DNA from: CBDFKK01 sp965248815
GTDB lineage: Bacteria; Pseudomonadota; Alphaproteobacteria; SMXP01
NCBI GenBank assembly: GCA_965248815.1
Contig: CBDFKK010000005.1
Location: 1-64,000, forward strand
Direction of reading: 5' to 3'
DNA: 64,000 bases
Both the position numbers and the translations under genes were made by a program. Shown here piece after piece: positions 49,829 through 57,230 of the stretch (position 1 is its first letter; every line of letters begins with the position of its first letter). The notes beneath the pieces were generated by a model, which saw nothing but the letters and a program-made list of their open reading frames with translations, was not told the DNA's origin and made no database searches.

Positions 49829-50863
49829 ATGGCAAGGGGACGAGGACGACTATCGAGGATAGGCGCGGCGATCCTGGCGCTGGGTCTTGTCGGTGCGGAA
49901 GCTCCCGCGCTGAACGACAACTTTGAGTTCAGCGACTTTACAAGTGGCCCTGAAGGCGAGCTCCGATTCCCAAGTTGGGATGCGCAAACCGCAAAAACCC
50001 TCATGCAGGGGTCTGCAGAAGCGCCGAAAGCCGCGGGTCTCGGCCGCTTGATATTACCGCAAAACGCATCCGCCGACGCGCCGGTGCCAGCGATGATTAT
50101 TTTGCACGGCAGCGGTGGCGACTGGACGGGCCGGAGCGTACAGCTCGCCGAACGGCTGGCGGGCATCGGTATCGCGGGCTTTGCAGTTGACACGTTTCGC
50201 TCCCGCGGACTCAAAGTCGACGACAACTATTTTATGCGCATGGCGAAAGCCGACATGTACACACAAATGGTCGATGCGTTTCAGGCGCTCAAGGCGTTGC
50301 AACGACATCCCGCCATTGATGGCGCGCGCATCGGCGCTACTGGTTTTTCTATGGGCGGCGTGACGACGCTCTATTCCGTGCACAAAATTGTTGCAACGTC
50401 GCTCGGCGACGAGACGGCGCGTTTTTCTCTGCACGCGAGTTTTTATGCCGGTTGCTCGCTTGATTTCGAAGAACGCTCGACGACCGGCGCGCCGGTGCTC
50501 ATCATGATCGGGGACCAAGATGAATCGATCGACGCGTTGGCGTGTGAAAGTCTCACGGAACGGTTAAAGACCAATGGCTCGAAAACTAAGCTTAAAGTCT
50601 ACAAGGGCGCCGGCCATGGCTGGGACCAGCCTTTCCCGCAAGAGTTCAAGGCCGACGCATTTAACGTTCGCGACTGTGTACCTTTGTGGCGAAAGGACGG
50701 CACGATTATCGAAACCACGAGTGGGATGGATATGAATCTGGGTCCCGACGCCATGAAAGAGTGTGTGTCGTTTGGCTACACGATGGGGCGCAACGAAGAG
50801 GCGATGGATCGCTCTTGGAAGGATCTTATCGGTTTCTTGAAAAAGACCTGGGGTCTGTCGTAA
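49829..50863 (+). CDS. Dienelactone-hydrolase-like secreted hydrolase
   Basis: A 344-residue alpha/beta hydrolase. After a basic start, a signal peptide (IGAAILALGLVGAEAPA) is followed by the fold: MIILHGSGGDWTG with the oxyanion region, nucleophile elbow GATGFSMGGV, the Asp loop IGDQDESIDA, and the His in GAGHGWDQPF. The triad is complete. ATG at 49829, with GGGAAAG upstream, is better than a TTG 18 bp before. Two cysteine-rich late segments (DCVPLW, KECVSFGY) may form a disulfide. It is followed by a convergent membrane-protein gene. Confidence 0.88.
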   Translation: MARGRGRLSRIGAAILALGLVGAEAPALNDNFEFSDFTSGPEGELRFPSWDAQTAKTLMQGSAEAPKAAGLGRLILPQNASADAPVPAMIILHGSGGDWTGRSVQLAERLAGIGIAGFAVDTFRSRGLKVDDNYFMRMAKADMYTQMVDAFQALKALQRHPAIDGARIGATGFSMGGVTTLYSVHKIVATSLGDETARFSLHASFYAGCSLDFEERSTTGAPVLIMIGDQDESIDALACESLTERLKTNGSKTKLKVYKGAGHGWDQPFPQEFKADAFNVRDCVPLWRKDGTIIETTSGMDMNLGPDAMKECVSFGYTMGRNEEAMDRSWKDLIGFLKKTWGLS

Positions 50864-50867
50864 CCAA

Positions 50868-52142
50868 TTAATCCGTATGCTGTGGTTTCGAGCCAGATGC
50901 ATCGGCCGTGATCGTCATTGCCGGGGCCATCGGGTCCGCGGTTTCGGCTATCGTCTCGGCGGAGGCGAAGGCGCGCCGTACACAGGCAATGAACAGCGGC
51001 GTTACCATGAAAAATGTTATGGGTATCCCTGTTGTTTCGGCAATGATGGGTCCGAGCATCGGTGCGACGCCGACCATCACCAAGATCTCACGCTCGTAGG
51101 CGCGCCAACCTGTGCGCTGGCCTTCTTGTGCTAAGAGCGCGATAGCGATGGCAAGCACAGTCAGGTCATAGTCGAAAATGTAAGGCGGTAAGAGTACGCT
51201 GCCGCTGACCAGAACGGCGGCTTTGACGGACAGCGATGCCGGGCCGCGCCACGCCAAAGCGACGGCGACGGCGACAGCGAGACCGAACACGATTTGCACA
51301 CTGTAGGCGAGGGCTGTTCCATTGCCGAGCATCATCGCCGTTGCATAAAGGCTCGGCATTTTGGCCCAGGTCAACAGCCCTTCATCCATGACATAACGAG
51401 TGGTGGTGAGGTTTTCGACCCCAGCGATCCACATCTCCGTACCGAGCATCGCCGTCGTTAGAGCCCAAAAACCAAGGCAGGCAACAATAGCGTAGCCAAA
51501 CACACGCCAATAGCCGCCACAAATAAGTGCAATGGGAATAAGCACGCCAAGATGAGGCTTGATGGTCATCAGCGCAATAAGAAGTGCGGCGATCGCGGGG
51601 CGCTTTTCAAGACAGAGAAAGATGCCACCCACCAAGGCAGCCAACAAGAATCCCGTTTGTCCGTGTATGAAATTGACGAATGTGCCTCCAAACGCGAGCG
51701 TCAGAGCGAGCGTGTAGGGCGAGGGCGCAAGGCGCACCATGGTCCAAACAAATGCAGCGAGGGTCAGACCGGCCCAAACAAAATAGGCAGGGATGTAGGG
51801 CAGGAATGCCAGGGGATAGACCAAAACCATAAAGGTCGGGGGATGATGCCAAAGAAAAAGTTCTGAATTTGCCGGCACAGCCAGTTTATGCATTTCGAAG
51901 ATGGCGCCAGAGTCGTAGGCCAATACGGGCGTACCCACCAACGCAAGCTGGGCCGCGCTCCAAAAGGTGATGAAATCGGTGCCCAAAGGCTTGCCGCGAA
52001 GATCGACCCCGTCCGTCGAGGTAAGCCAACTGCCGACACAGACAAGGACATAAAAGCCGATGAAGATCAGCGGATAGACCCGCAGCCGCTCTGCATCGAG
52101 CCAATGGCCATTCTCGCTATTTGCAGTCGATGAGTCGTCCAT
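50868..52142 (-). CDS. GT87-like (DUF2029) polytopic membrane protein
   Basis: A 424-residue protein with about ten transmembrane helices. It has the family pattern of the polyprenyl-phosphate-mannose-dependent mannosyltransferases: GTDFITFWSAAQLALVG with its loop Asp, FLWHHPPTFMVLVYPLAFLPY (key part WHHPPTFMVLVYPLA), and KPHLGVLIP, followed by FDYDLTVLAIA. It may transfer a hexose to a lipid-linked glycan or cell-surface polymer. GGGAGAGG lies upstream of the ATG. The PEP-CTERM genes next to it also relate to the cell surface. Confidence 0.83.
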   Translation of the reverse strand: MDDSSTANSENGHWLDAERLRVYPLIFIGFYVLVCVGSWLTSTDGVDLRGKPLGTDFITFWSAAQLALVGTPVLAYDSGAIFEMHKLAVPANSELFLWHHPPTFMVLVYPLAFLPYIPAYFVWAGLTLAAFVWTMVRLAPSPYTLALTLAFGGTFVNFIHGQTGFLLAALVGGIFLCLEKRPAIAALLIALMTIKPHLGVLIPIALICGGYWRVFGYAIVACLGFWALTTAMLGTEMWIAGVENLTTTRYVMDEGLLTWAKMPSLYATAMMLGNGTALAYSVQIVFGLAVAVAVALAWRGPASLSVKAAVLVSGSVLLPPYIFDYDLTVLAIAIALLAQEGQRTGWRAYEREILVMVGVAPMLGPIIAETTGIPITFFMVTPLFIACVRRAFASAETIAETADPMAPAMTITADASGSKPQHTD

Positions 52143-52227
52143 GACCCCGGCCTCTCCCTAGCTTTGCCGAACATCAGAAAACAGCAAAAACCTTAAAAAG
52201 GCGCTGAGTTGGCCCCGAACTCTCAAG

Positions 52228-52244
52228 TGTCAGGATTCTTTACA
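52228..52244 (+). promoter_or_regulatory. TGTCRGGATTYTTTACA motif, copy 1
   Basis: TGTCAGGATTCTTTACA, one base different from copy 2 and two from copy 3. Located 98 bp upstream of copy 2. It may be an extra activator site for the divergent or the downstream gene. Confidence 0.6.
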
Positions 52245-52325
52245 CTTGGTTAACGCGATTTTCGGCCTTAATCCGCCGTTTTCCCCTCTAAGATGTGTAA
52301 TTTCAACTATAAAGGGAAGAAAAAG

Positions 52326-52342
52326 TGTCGGGATTCTTTACA
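52326..52342 (+). promoter_or_regulatory. TGTCRGGATTYTTTACA motif, copy 2
   Basis: TGTCGGGATTCTTTACA starts exactly 81 bp before the sigma-54-like box at 52407. The same spacing occurs for copy 3. An enhancer-binding site at this distance fits sigma-54 activation. Confidence 0.7.
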
Positions 52343-52406
52343 ACTTGAGATTCCAAGAATAAGCGTTAACCAATTAAGTCATTGAAATACATAAAATGTT
52401 TCAGAT

Positions 52407-52422
52407 TGGCACAGTTATTTCT
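52407..52422 (+). promoter_or_regulatory. Sigma-54-like promoter, PEP-CTERM gene 1
   Basis: TGGCACAGTTATTTCT matches the -24 element TGGCAC perfectly; the -12 element is TTTCT where TTGCW is expected, so it has one mismatch. It lies 114 bp before the ATG of the gene. Confidence 0.55.
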
Positions 52423-52468
52423 AGTAAGTAGCTGACCGCGCCTGTGTGCGGGGGGATCAAAAAATTTG

Positions 52469-52506
52469 AGAGTTCTTCGAACAAGGAAGAGTTCTTCGAA
52501 CAAGGA
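52469..52506. repeat. 19-bp perfect tandem repeat before PEP-CTERM gene 1
   Basis: Two exact copies of AGAGTTCTTCGAACAAGGA end 14 bp before the ATG. The purine-rich Shine-Dalgarno region (AAGGAGAAGGAGAAGGAAG) continues the repeat's end, so slippage here would change the ribosome-binding site. Confidence 0.8.
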
Positions 52507-52520
52507 GAAGGAGAAGGAAG

Positions 52521-53156
52521 ATGAAAAAGATTTTAGCGGGATTAGGCCTTTTGGCCGTGGCTAGCTGGAGCGCGCCAGCTTCAGCGACAATTATGACATT
52601 TAATGACTTGGCATCTTACAACGCGGCTGTTGCCGGATTGACCTCAGTTAATGAGGATTTCAGCGTTTCCCAAACGCAAGCTGCGAGCATTACATTCGCG
52701 TCGATGGTTACATCCACTCAAGGCGGTAATAGTGCTGGCTTGACCGATCCTGACTGCAACGTCGTCCATACCACGTCTAATGGGCCACACTTCCATGGCC
52801 GCGTTGACGGTGGTGCGCCTCCGTCGTCATGCTCTAATCGATTGGATTGGGCATTCCCCATGGCAATTACTGGGGTCGGCTTTGAAGTTACTGGACTCAA
52901 CAACACGACGATCCAAGTGACAGATGCAGATGAGACAGTGATTGCTTCTACATCCGGCTTCATAGGCTTTGTCAGCACAAGCTCGATTACGGCGCTTAGC
53001 TTTGTTGAGGGCAGCAATTCCTCAGACGGATTTAACGTTCGGAATCTGACATTTGCCAAAACGCCAATGAACGCGCCTGAGCCGGGTGCTCTTGCGCTCA
53101 TCGGCTTCAGTCTTGCCGGTCTCGGGATAGTGCGCCGTCGGCGCAAGACCGCCTAA
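52521..53156 (+). CDS. PEP-CTERM exported protein 1
   Basis: A 211-residue protein. The signal peptide (KKILAGLGLLAVASWSAPASA) is followed by a beta-rich mature domain with FNDLASYNAAVAGL and VGFEVTGL..TTIQVTD (key part VGFEVTGLNNTTIQV). The C-terminal sorting unit is APEPGALALIGFSLAGLGI and RRRRKTA. AGGAGAAGGAAG precedes the ATG. The mature domain has the look of the common PEP-CTERM beta-sandwich proteins of Gram-negative exopolysaccharide producers. Upstream sigma-54-like box and motif suggest co-regulation with gene 2. No exosortase gene is in the window. Confidence 0.92.
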   Translation: MKKILAGLGLLAVASWSAPASATIMTFNDLASYNAAVAGLTSVNEDFSVSQTQAASITFASMVTSTQGGNSAGLTDPDCNVVHTTSNGPHFHGRVDGGAPPSSCSNRLDWAFPMAITGVGFEVTGLNNTTIQVTDADETVIASTSGFIGFVSTSSITALSFVEGSNSSDGFNVRNLTFAKTPMNAPEPGALALIGFSLAGLGIVRRRRKTA

Positions 53157-53180
53157 CAATCTTTTTCATCTAAGACCTTT

Positions 53181-53208
53181 AAAGGCGGTTCTTCGGAGCC
53201 GCCTTTTT
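53181..53208 (+). terminator. Rho-independent terminator after PEP-CTERM gene 1
   Basis: GGCGGTTC/GAGCCGCC stem with a TTCG loop and flanking A's and a T5 tract. Located 24 bp after the stop codon. Confidence 0.85.
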
Positions 53209-53235
53209 CATTGGGCGATGGGTTTTCGTCTCAGG

Positions 53236-53252
53236 TGTCGGGATTTTTTACA
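53236..53252 (+). promoter_or_regulatory. TGTCRGGATTYTTTACA motif, copy 3
   Basis: TGTCGGGATTTTTTACA, 81 bp from its start to the sigma-54-like box of PEP-CTERM gene 2. Sequence around it is also related to that around copy 2, so the whole upstream region appears to be a duplicated promoter. Confidence 0.7.
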
Positions 53253-53316
53253 ATTAGATATCCCCGGACGGACCGTTAGCCAAACAAGTCTTTGAAAAAC
53301 AACACGTGTCTCGCGT

Positions 53317-53332
53317 GGGCACAGTTTTTGCA
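53317..53332 (+). promoter_or_regulatory. Sigma-54-like promoter, PEP-CTERM gene 2
   Basis: GGGCACAGTTTTTGCA fits TGGCACR-N4-TTGCW with a single change (T to G at the first base). It lies 97 bp before the ATG. Confidence 0.65.
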
Positions 53333-53413
53333 GTTCTTTTGACATCCTCGCCTGTGAGTGGGGTGACGTATGAGTTTGAGACTAATCCTTGTGAAAAAAT
53401 GGGAACTAATAAA

Positions 53414-53926
53414 ATGAAGCGGCTACAAAGCATAAGCGTTATTGCGGCGGCCTTTCTGGTTATTACAGCTCTTAGCGCCACCAGTACTAAGGCCGCCGTC
53501 ATTTATGACTGGCAGGGCTCGTGCTTAGGTGGCTGCATGGGAACAGCCACGGGCGTATTGACGCTGGCCAGTGGTTATGTGCCAGGAACGCTCGCGGTCA
53601 CTTCAGATTTCATTTCATTTTCGTACTCGTCCAGTTCGGGATCCGGATTGCTAGACAATGCTGCGGCCTTCTTTGCAGTTCTGCCGACATTGTCCGGCGC
53701 AGCGCCTTCGCTTATCATTGATACGCCGATCTTTAACCTATTCCTCTCAGGACCAGGCGGTGGATGGGCGATGCTTTGTATTGGTGGCTGTGGACCCGAC
53801 GTTTTTCTAGACTATGGACATCCACACACGTTCACACGGCGACTGCCAGAGCCCGGCACGCTTGCGCTGATTGGCTTCAGTCTGTTGGGCCTTGGCTTCG
53901 CAAGGCGACGGCGTCAAACCGCCTAA
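53414..53926 (+). CDS. PEP-CTERM exported protein 2
   Basis: A 170-residue protein. The start at MKRLQSIS gives a normal signal peptide (SVIAAAFLVITALSATSTKAA); an earlier in-frame ATG at 53306 would overlap the promoter. The mature part is Gly- and Ser-rich with cysteines GSCLGGCMG and CIGGCGPD. The sorting unit is LPEPGTLALIGFSLLGLG followed by ARRRRQTA, very close to that of gene 1. GGGAA precedes the ATG. Shares the upstream element layout of gene 1. Confidence 0.9.
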   Translation: MKRLQSISVIAAAFLVITALSATSTKAAVIYDWQGSCLGGCMGTATGVLTLASGYVPGTLAVTSDFISFSYSSSSGSGLLDNAAAFFAVLPTLSGAAPSLIIDTPIFNLFLSGPGGGWAMLCIGGCGPDVFLDYGHPHTFTRRLPEPGTLALIGFSLLGLGFARRRRQTA

Positions 53927-53951
53927 TTCAGTCTCAATATCTATTGCCAAT

Positions 53952-53979
53952 AAAGGCGGCTCCGTGAAGCCGCCTTTTT
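53952..53979 (+). terminator. Rho-independent terminator after PEP-CTERM gene 2
   Basis: AAAGGCGGCT and AGCCGCCTTT form a stem with loop CCGTGA, followed by TTCTTT. It is the counterpart of the terminator after gene 1. Confidence 0.85.
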
Positions 53980-54090
53980 CTTTGTCCAGCCCACGGGGCG
54001 ATAGATCGCGGCTTTTGCGAGACAGCCGCTTCATCTGGAATATAGTGTTGAGGGCGTCAATCGCTTCAATACCGTCACCGGAGACAGGCC

Positions 54091-55125
54091 ATGACTCATT
54101 CATTTCATAGTAGCAGCAAAATAGATCGGCGCCGTTTCCTCCAATCGAGTGCGGCGGTAAGTACTGTTGCCGCTGTCGGCGGTTGCAGCGACGCGGATGA
54201 ACTGCCGCCGCCTGAGGGTGTACCCATCGGATCGTTTGGCGCTTCATCGACAGCAGAAGAAGTGACCGCCGGTCTCGATCTCACCGGCAAGACCGCGCTC
54301 GTCACCGGCTGCAATTCCGGTTTGGGATATGAGACCATGCGTGTGCTGGCCATACGCGGCGCCCATGTCATCGGTACGGGGCGCACAGAAGAAAAGGCGC
54401 GCACGGCCTGCGACAGCGTCGACGGGCAGACAACGCCAATTGTGCTCGAACTATCGGACTTTGCCTCCGTGGCAGCCTGCGTCGATCAAGTTCACGCCCT
54501 CGACACGCCGATCGACATGTTGATTTGTAATGCGGGCGTCATGGCCTTGCGAGAGCGTGAATTGGTTTACGGCATTGAAAAACAATTCGTCGTCAATCAC
54601 CTCGGCCACTTTATTTTGGCAAATGGTCTGATGGACAGAGTCGTGGAAGCGGAGCAGGGGCGCGTCGTTGTCGTCTCGAGTGGATCGTCGACGCGCTCGG
54701 CCCCCGAAGAGGGAATCCTGTTCGACAATCTAACTTTGGACGGCGTCTACGATCCGGAAATGGCCTACGGCCATTCCAAACTCGCAAACGTTTTAATGTC
54801 CAACGAATTGGCCCGGCGATTTGAGGGAACAAAGGCAACGTCGAACGCGATACGCCCCGGCGTCATCATGACCAATCTCGGGCGGCACCTACCTCAATGG
54901 CAGCTCATTGTGGCAGGTACGCTCGGCCGGTTTTTTATGAAAAATCTAGGCGAGGGGGCTGCGACCCAGTGCTACGTTGCCAGCCATCCGGACTTGGCGA
55001 CGACCAGCGGCTATTTCTTCAACGACTGCAATCCGATCCGCCCCGGCGGCCAAACGGAAAATGCCGAAATGGCAGAGCGGCTTTGGACGGTCTCGACGGA
55101 CTTGACCGCGGACTATTTAGCCTGA
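54091..55125 (+). CDS. Tat-exported SDR (retinol-dehydrogenase-like), possible lipoprotein
   Basis: A 344-residue short-chain dehydrogenase. A twin-arginine signal is visible (IDRRRFLQSSAAVSTVAAVGGC), with a lipobox-like VGGC at its end, so it may be exported folded and lipidated. The SDR core starts at LDLTGKTALVTGCNSGLGYE with the TGxxxGxG cofactor motif, followed by NAG (CNAGVMAL) and the catalytic YGHSK. GGAGA lies before the ATG. Tat export would allow it to carry its NAD(P) into the periplasm. Related proteins include retinol dehydrogenases; the substrate is unknown. Confidence 0.85.
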   Translation: MTHSFHSSSKIDRRRFLQSSAAVSTVAAVGGCSDADELPPPEGVPIGSFGASSTAEEVTAGLDLTGKTALVTGCNSGLGYETMRVLAIRGAHVIGTGRTEEKARTACDSVDGQTTPIVLELSDFASVAACVDQVHALDTPIDMLICNAGVMALRERELVYGIEKQFVVNHLGHFILANGLMDRVVEAEQGRVVVVSSGSSTRSAPEEGILFDNLTLDGVYDPEMAYGHSKLANVLMSNELARRFEGTKATSNAIRPGVIMTNLGRHLPQWQLIVAGTLGRFFMKNLGEGAATQCYVASHPDLATTSGYFFNDCNPIRPGGQTENAEMAERLWTVSTDLTADYLA

Positions 55126-55164
55126 GTCTTGACGAAGGTGGTTGGTTGCAGAAGGGGCACTGGG

Positions 55165-56715
55165 TCATTGGGGCTGTCTCACTATGACGCTACCTGGCCA
55201 GTCGCCATACTCTGCTGTCGTCACCCCGTTGCGGCTGGAGGCTTGGTAACTTGACTGACCGTTGGACACTTGGACTTCGATGGGACCTCCGGACGCGGGA
55301 ATGATTCCGGCGTGAACGGCGGCCTTACATATGCGCGAATCGTCAGTGTAGGGGCCGATTCCCCAGACGTTGCCGTCACTGGTTCGTGTGGCGGTGCATG
55401 AACAAGTGAATCTCTGCCCTGTTCCGCGCAGACTTTGAGCCGTGTCGGGACAAAGAGCGATCGATGCAAAAGAGCTCTGGGCGGTCGAAGTCGATGTGGC
55501 CGATGAAGTGTTTGCCGCAACATTTTGTCCGGTGTTTGTTTTCTGGCGGCCATCGCAACCAACACTGTCATCACCTTCGACGGCAGTCGCCGCTTTAACA
55601 ACACCGCCGAAGTCGGCACCGACGCCAAAACCGGGCGTTATCGTAAAGCCCAGAAAGACATTGTCATAGTCGAACCACAGACCTACCCCAAGCGAGGGAC
55701 CTTTCTTGAGCGAGGCAGCGCCGACAAAGGCGAGGACTAGATCATCCACTCCAAACTCGATGCCCCATGAGTCTCCGCCGATTTTGTTGTTCTGACAAAC
55801 CCAGAAACCGACATCGATCCCGCCCGCGGCGGCAAGGCCCGGCCCAAAGTTGTAATCTCCGGTCGCGTAGACATAGGCGGGCCGTTCACCCCTTAGATCG
55901 ATCGCAGCTCCGGCCCCTCCAGTTGTTCCAACGAATAGAAATTTTCCGCCTGCCGTGGCGCCGATCGAGAGAGTCCGCAACAAATAGCCGTCAGGCATCT
56001 GTGTGGGTCCAGCGTCCGCTGGGTTCACAACGCGTGCAACGGCGGTTTCGTCTCCAGAATTCAGGCTCGCACGGACTTGCGGGTCATTGGCGATTTGGGT
56101 TGCAAAGTCAACTTTCGACACGACGAATCCGCCGATCTCTTTGAGCTTTTCCCCCGCAATGCGGTGGCGCTCCGCATCGGCACTCGGAACACATCTTCCT
56201 TCGAGGAAATTCTCAACAAGACCTTCATCGCAAGAGGGAATGCGCTCCACAATTGTACAGGGTCGCCCGAGCTTTTTTCCGCAGTTCACGGCAACGCACA
56301 CGCCCTTCGCGAAGTCTTCCTTAAGGTTGGCATTGCAGGACGGAATGCGCTCAACGACGGTGCAAGGTCGCTGGCTCTCATTGCCACAATCCCGACCGGG
56401 GACGGCTGCGCGGACACACTGACCCTTGGCAAAATTCTCTACAAGACCGCTGTTGCACGAGGGGACGCGTTCAACGATGGTACATGGGCGCTGGTTTTCT
56501 CGCCCGCAGTCCTGCCCCGGTACAGCCTTGCTTAGACACAGACCCTTTCCGAAATCTTCGTACAGGCCGTCATTGCAGGACGGAATGCGTTCAAAGATCG
56601 TACAAGGACGTTGGTTCTTCGCGCCGCAATCTGCCGCCTCGGCAGGAGATGATGATCCGAGCAACACGGTCACTGCAATGGCTGCGAAGATCGACGCGAT
56701 GGGGAGTTTTAACAC
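55165..56715 (-). CDS. Secreted protein with four cysteine repeats and a C-terminal LCCL domain
   Basis: A 516-residue protein starting at GTG after GGAGAG. The signal peptide is IASIFAAIAVTVLLGSSSPAEA. Residues about 29-185 hold four copies of a 35-45-residue repeat with the pattern C-G-x-x-x-x-R-P-C-T-x-x-E-R-x-P-S-C. The middle (about 200-390) is glycine-rich with aromatic beta strands (YNFGPGLAAAGGIDVGFWV). Residues about 420-515 match LCCL domains (CSCTATRTSDGNVWGIGPYT, DSRICKAAVHAGII, YGDWPGSVIVR). I know no family with this combination. Probably binds a ligand at the cell surface. Confidence 0.85.
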   Translation of the reverse strand: MLKLPIASIFAAIAVTVLLGSSSPAEAADCGAKNQRPCTIFERIPSCNDGLYEDFGKGLCLSKAVPGQDCGRENQRPCTIVERVPSCNSGLVENFAKGQCVRAAVPGRDCGNESQRPCTVVERIPSCNANLKEDFAKGVCVAVNCGKKLGRPCTIVERIPSCDEGLVENFLEGRCVPSADAERHRIAGEKLKEIGGFVVSKVDFATQIANDPQVRASLNSGDETAVARVVNPADAGPTQMPDGYLLRTLSIGATAGGKFLFVGTTGGAGAAIDLRGERPAYVYATGDYNFGPGLAAAGGIDVGFWVCQNNKIGGDSWGIEFGVDDLVLAFVGAASLKKGPSLGVGLWFDYDNVFLGFTITPGFGVGADFGGVVKAATAVEGDDSVGCDGRQKTNTGQNVAANTSSATSTSTAQSSFASIALCPDTAQSLRGTGQRFTCSCTATRTSDGNVWGIGPYTDDSRICKAAVHAGIIPASGGPIEVQVSNGQSSYQASSRNGVTTAEYGDWPGSVIVRQPQ

Positions 56716-57130
56716 TATTTCTCTCCTTGCTTATTCAAGTCCGCATAAGGTCGGTTTCTATAGAGAGACTATGCCGAAATGTTTGAATCGCGCATATGGG
56801 AAAACACACCATTCGATCTAGGTGGTCATCAACTTCTATGCAGAAAACTTACGCAGGCTGTTGCGAAGGTTTTCCGAAATCACCAGCAGGCGAGGCCAGG
56901 CAGCTCTTAAAACCGATGACCGGCCGCAATCAACATATTTTGGTCGAAAAGCATTGCGGGGTAGCGGCTATCTTTTTCTTTGGTGGAGCTTTTCTCTTTA
57001 GCCAATTTGCCATGGCAAATGTGCCTGCCCAATTCGACGAATTTAGGGCCCAGATTGAAGCTTCTGTTATCCCAACGTTACCCCACAACGAGCAAGGGAT
57101 CAGCCGTTTGCGGGCTAAACCCTTGATCTA
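56716..57130. other. Intergenic region after LCCL gene start; possible gene remnant
   Basis: About 415 bp. A plus-strand frame up to 57131 contains a signal-like hydrophobic stretch (CGVAAIFFFGGAFLFSQFAMA) followed by VPAQFDEFRAQIEASVI, which looks like the start of an exported protein that breaks off where the tRNA-type terminator sequence begins. I do not support it as an intact gene. Confidence 0.35.
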
Positions 57131-57170
57131 ATTGGCTCCCCGGCCGGACTCGAACCAGCGACCCAGCGGT
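57131..57170 (-). other. 3' fragment of a tRNA (Asn-like), degenerate
   Basis: On the minus strand the last 38-40 nt match the 3' part of tRNA-Asn at 38466: GTCGCTGGTTCGAGTCCGGC, then the acceptor end and CCA, with one C missing from the acceptor G/C run. The 5' half is absent: what lies upstream has no D-arm or anticodon arm. Downstream there is a CAAGGG...CCCTTG hairpin similar to the tRNA-Asn terminator. This is either an attachment-site remnant or a broken tRNA gene. Confidence 0.7.
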
Positions 57171-57230
57171 GACCTACCGTGCAACTTACTTGTAAACTTC
57201 AAACGGAATTGGGTTAAGCGGGTAGATAGA

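Larger units (their letters stand above)
52143..52520. other. Promoter region of PEP-CTERM gene 1
   Basis: About 380 bp, with two copies of the TGTC...TACA motif (52228 and 52326), a sigma-54-like box at 52407, and a 19-bp tandem repeat just before the gene. The features are listed separately. No coding frame is supported. Confidence 0.6.

Noticed and set aside
56796..57131. Plus-strand 111-codon frame
   Set aside because: No ribosome-binding site and its last part is the tRNA-type hairpin region. It may include a signal-peptide remnant but is not an intact gene.
57120..57230. A complete second tRNA-Asn
   Set aside because: Only the TpsiC arm and acceptor 3' side are present; no D-arm, anticodon arm or acceptor 5' side could be found upstream on the minus strand.
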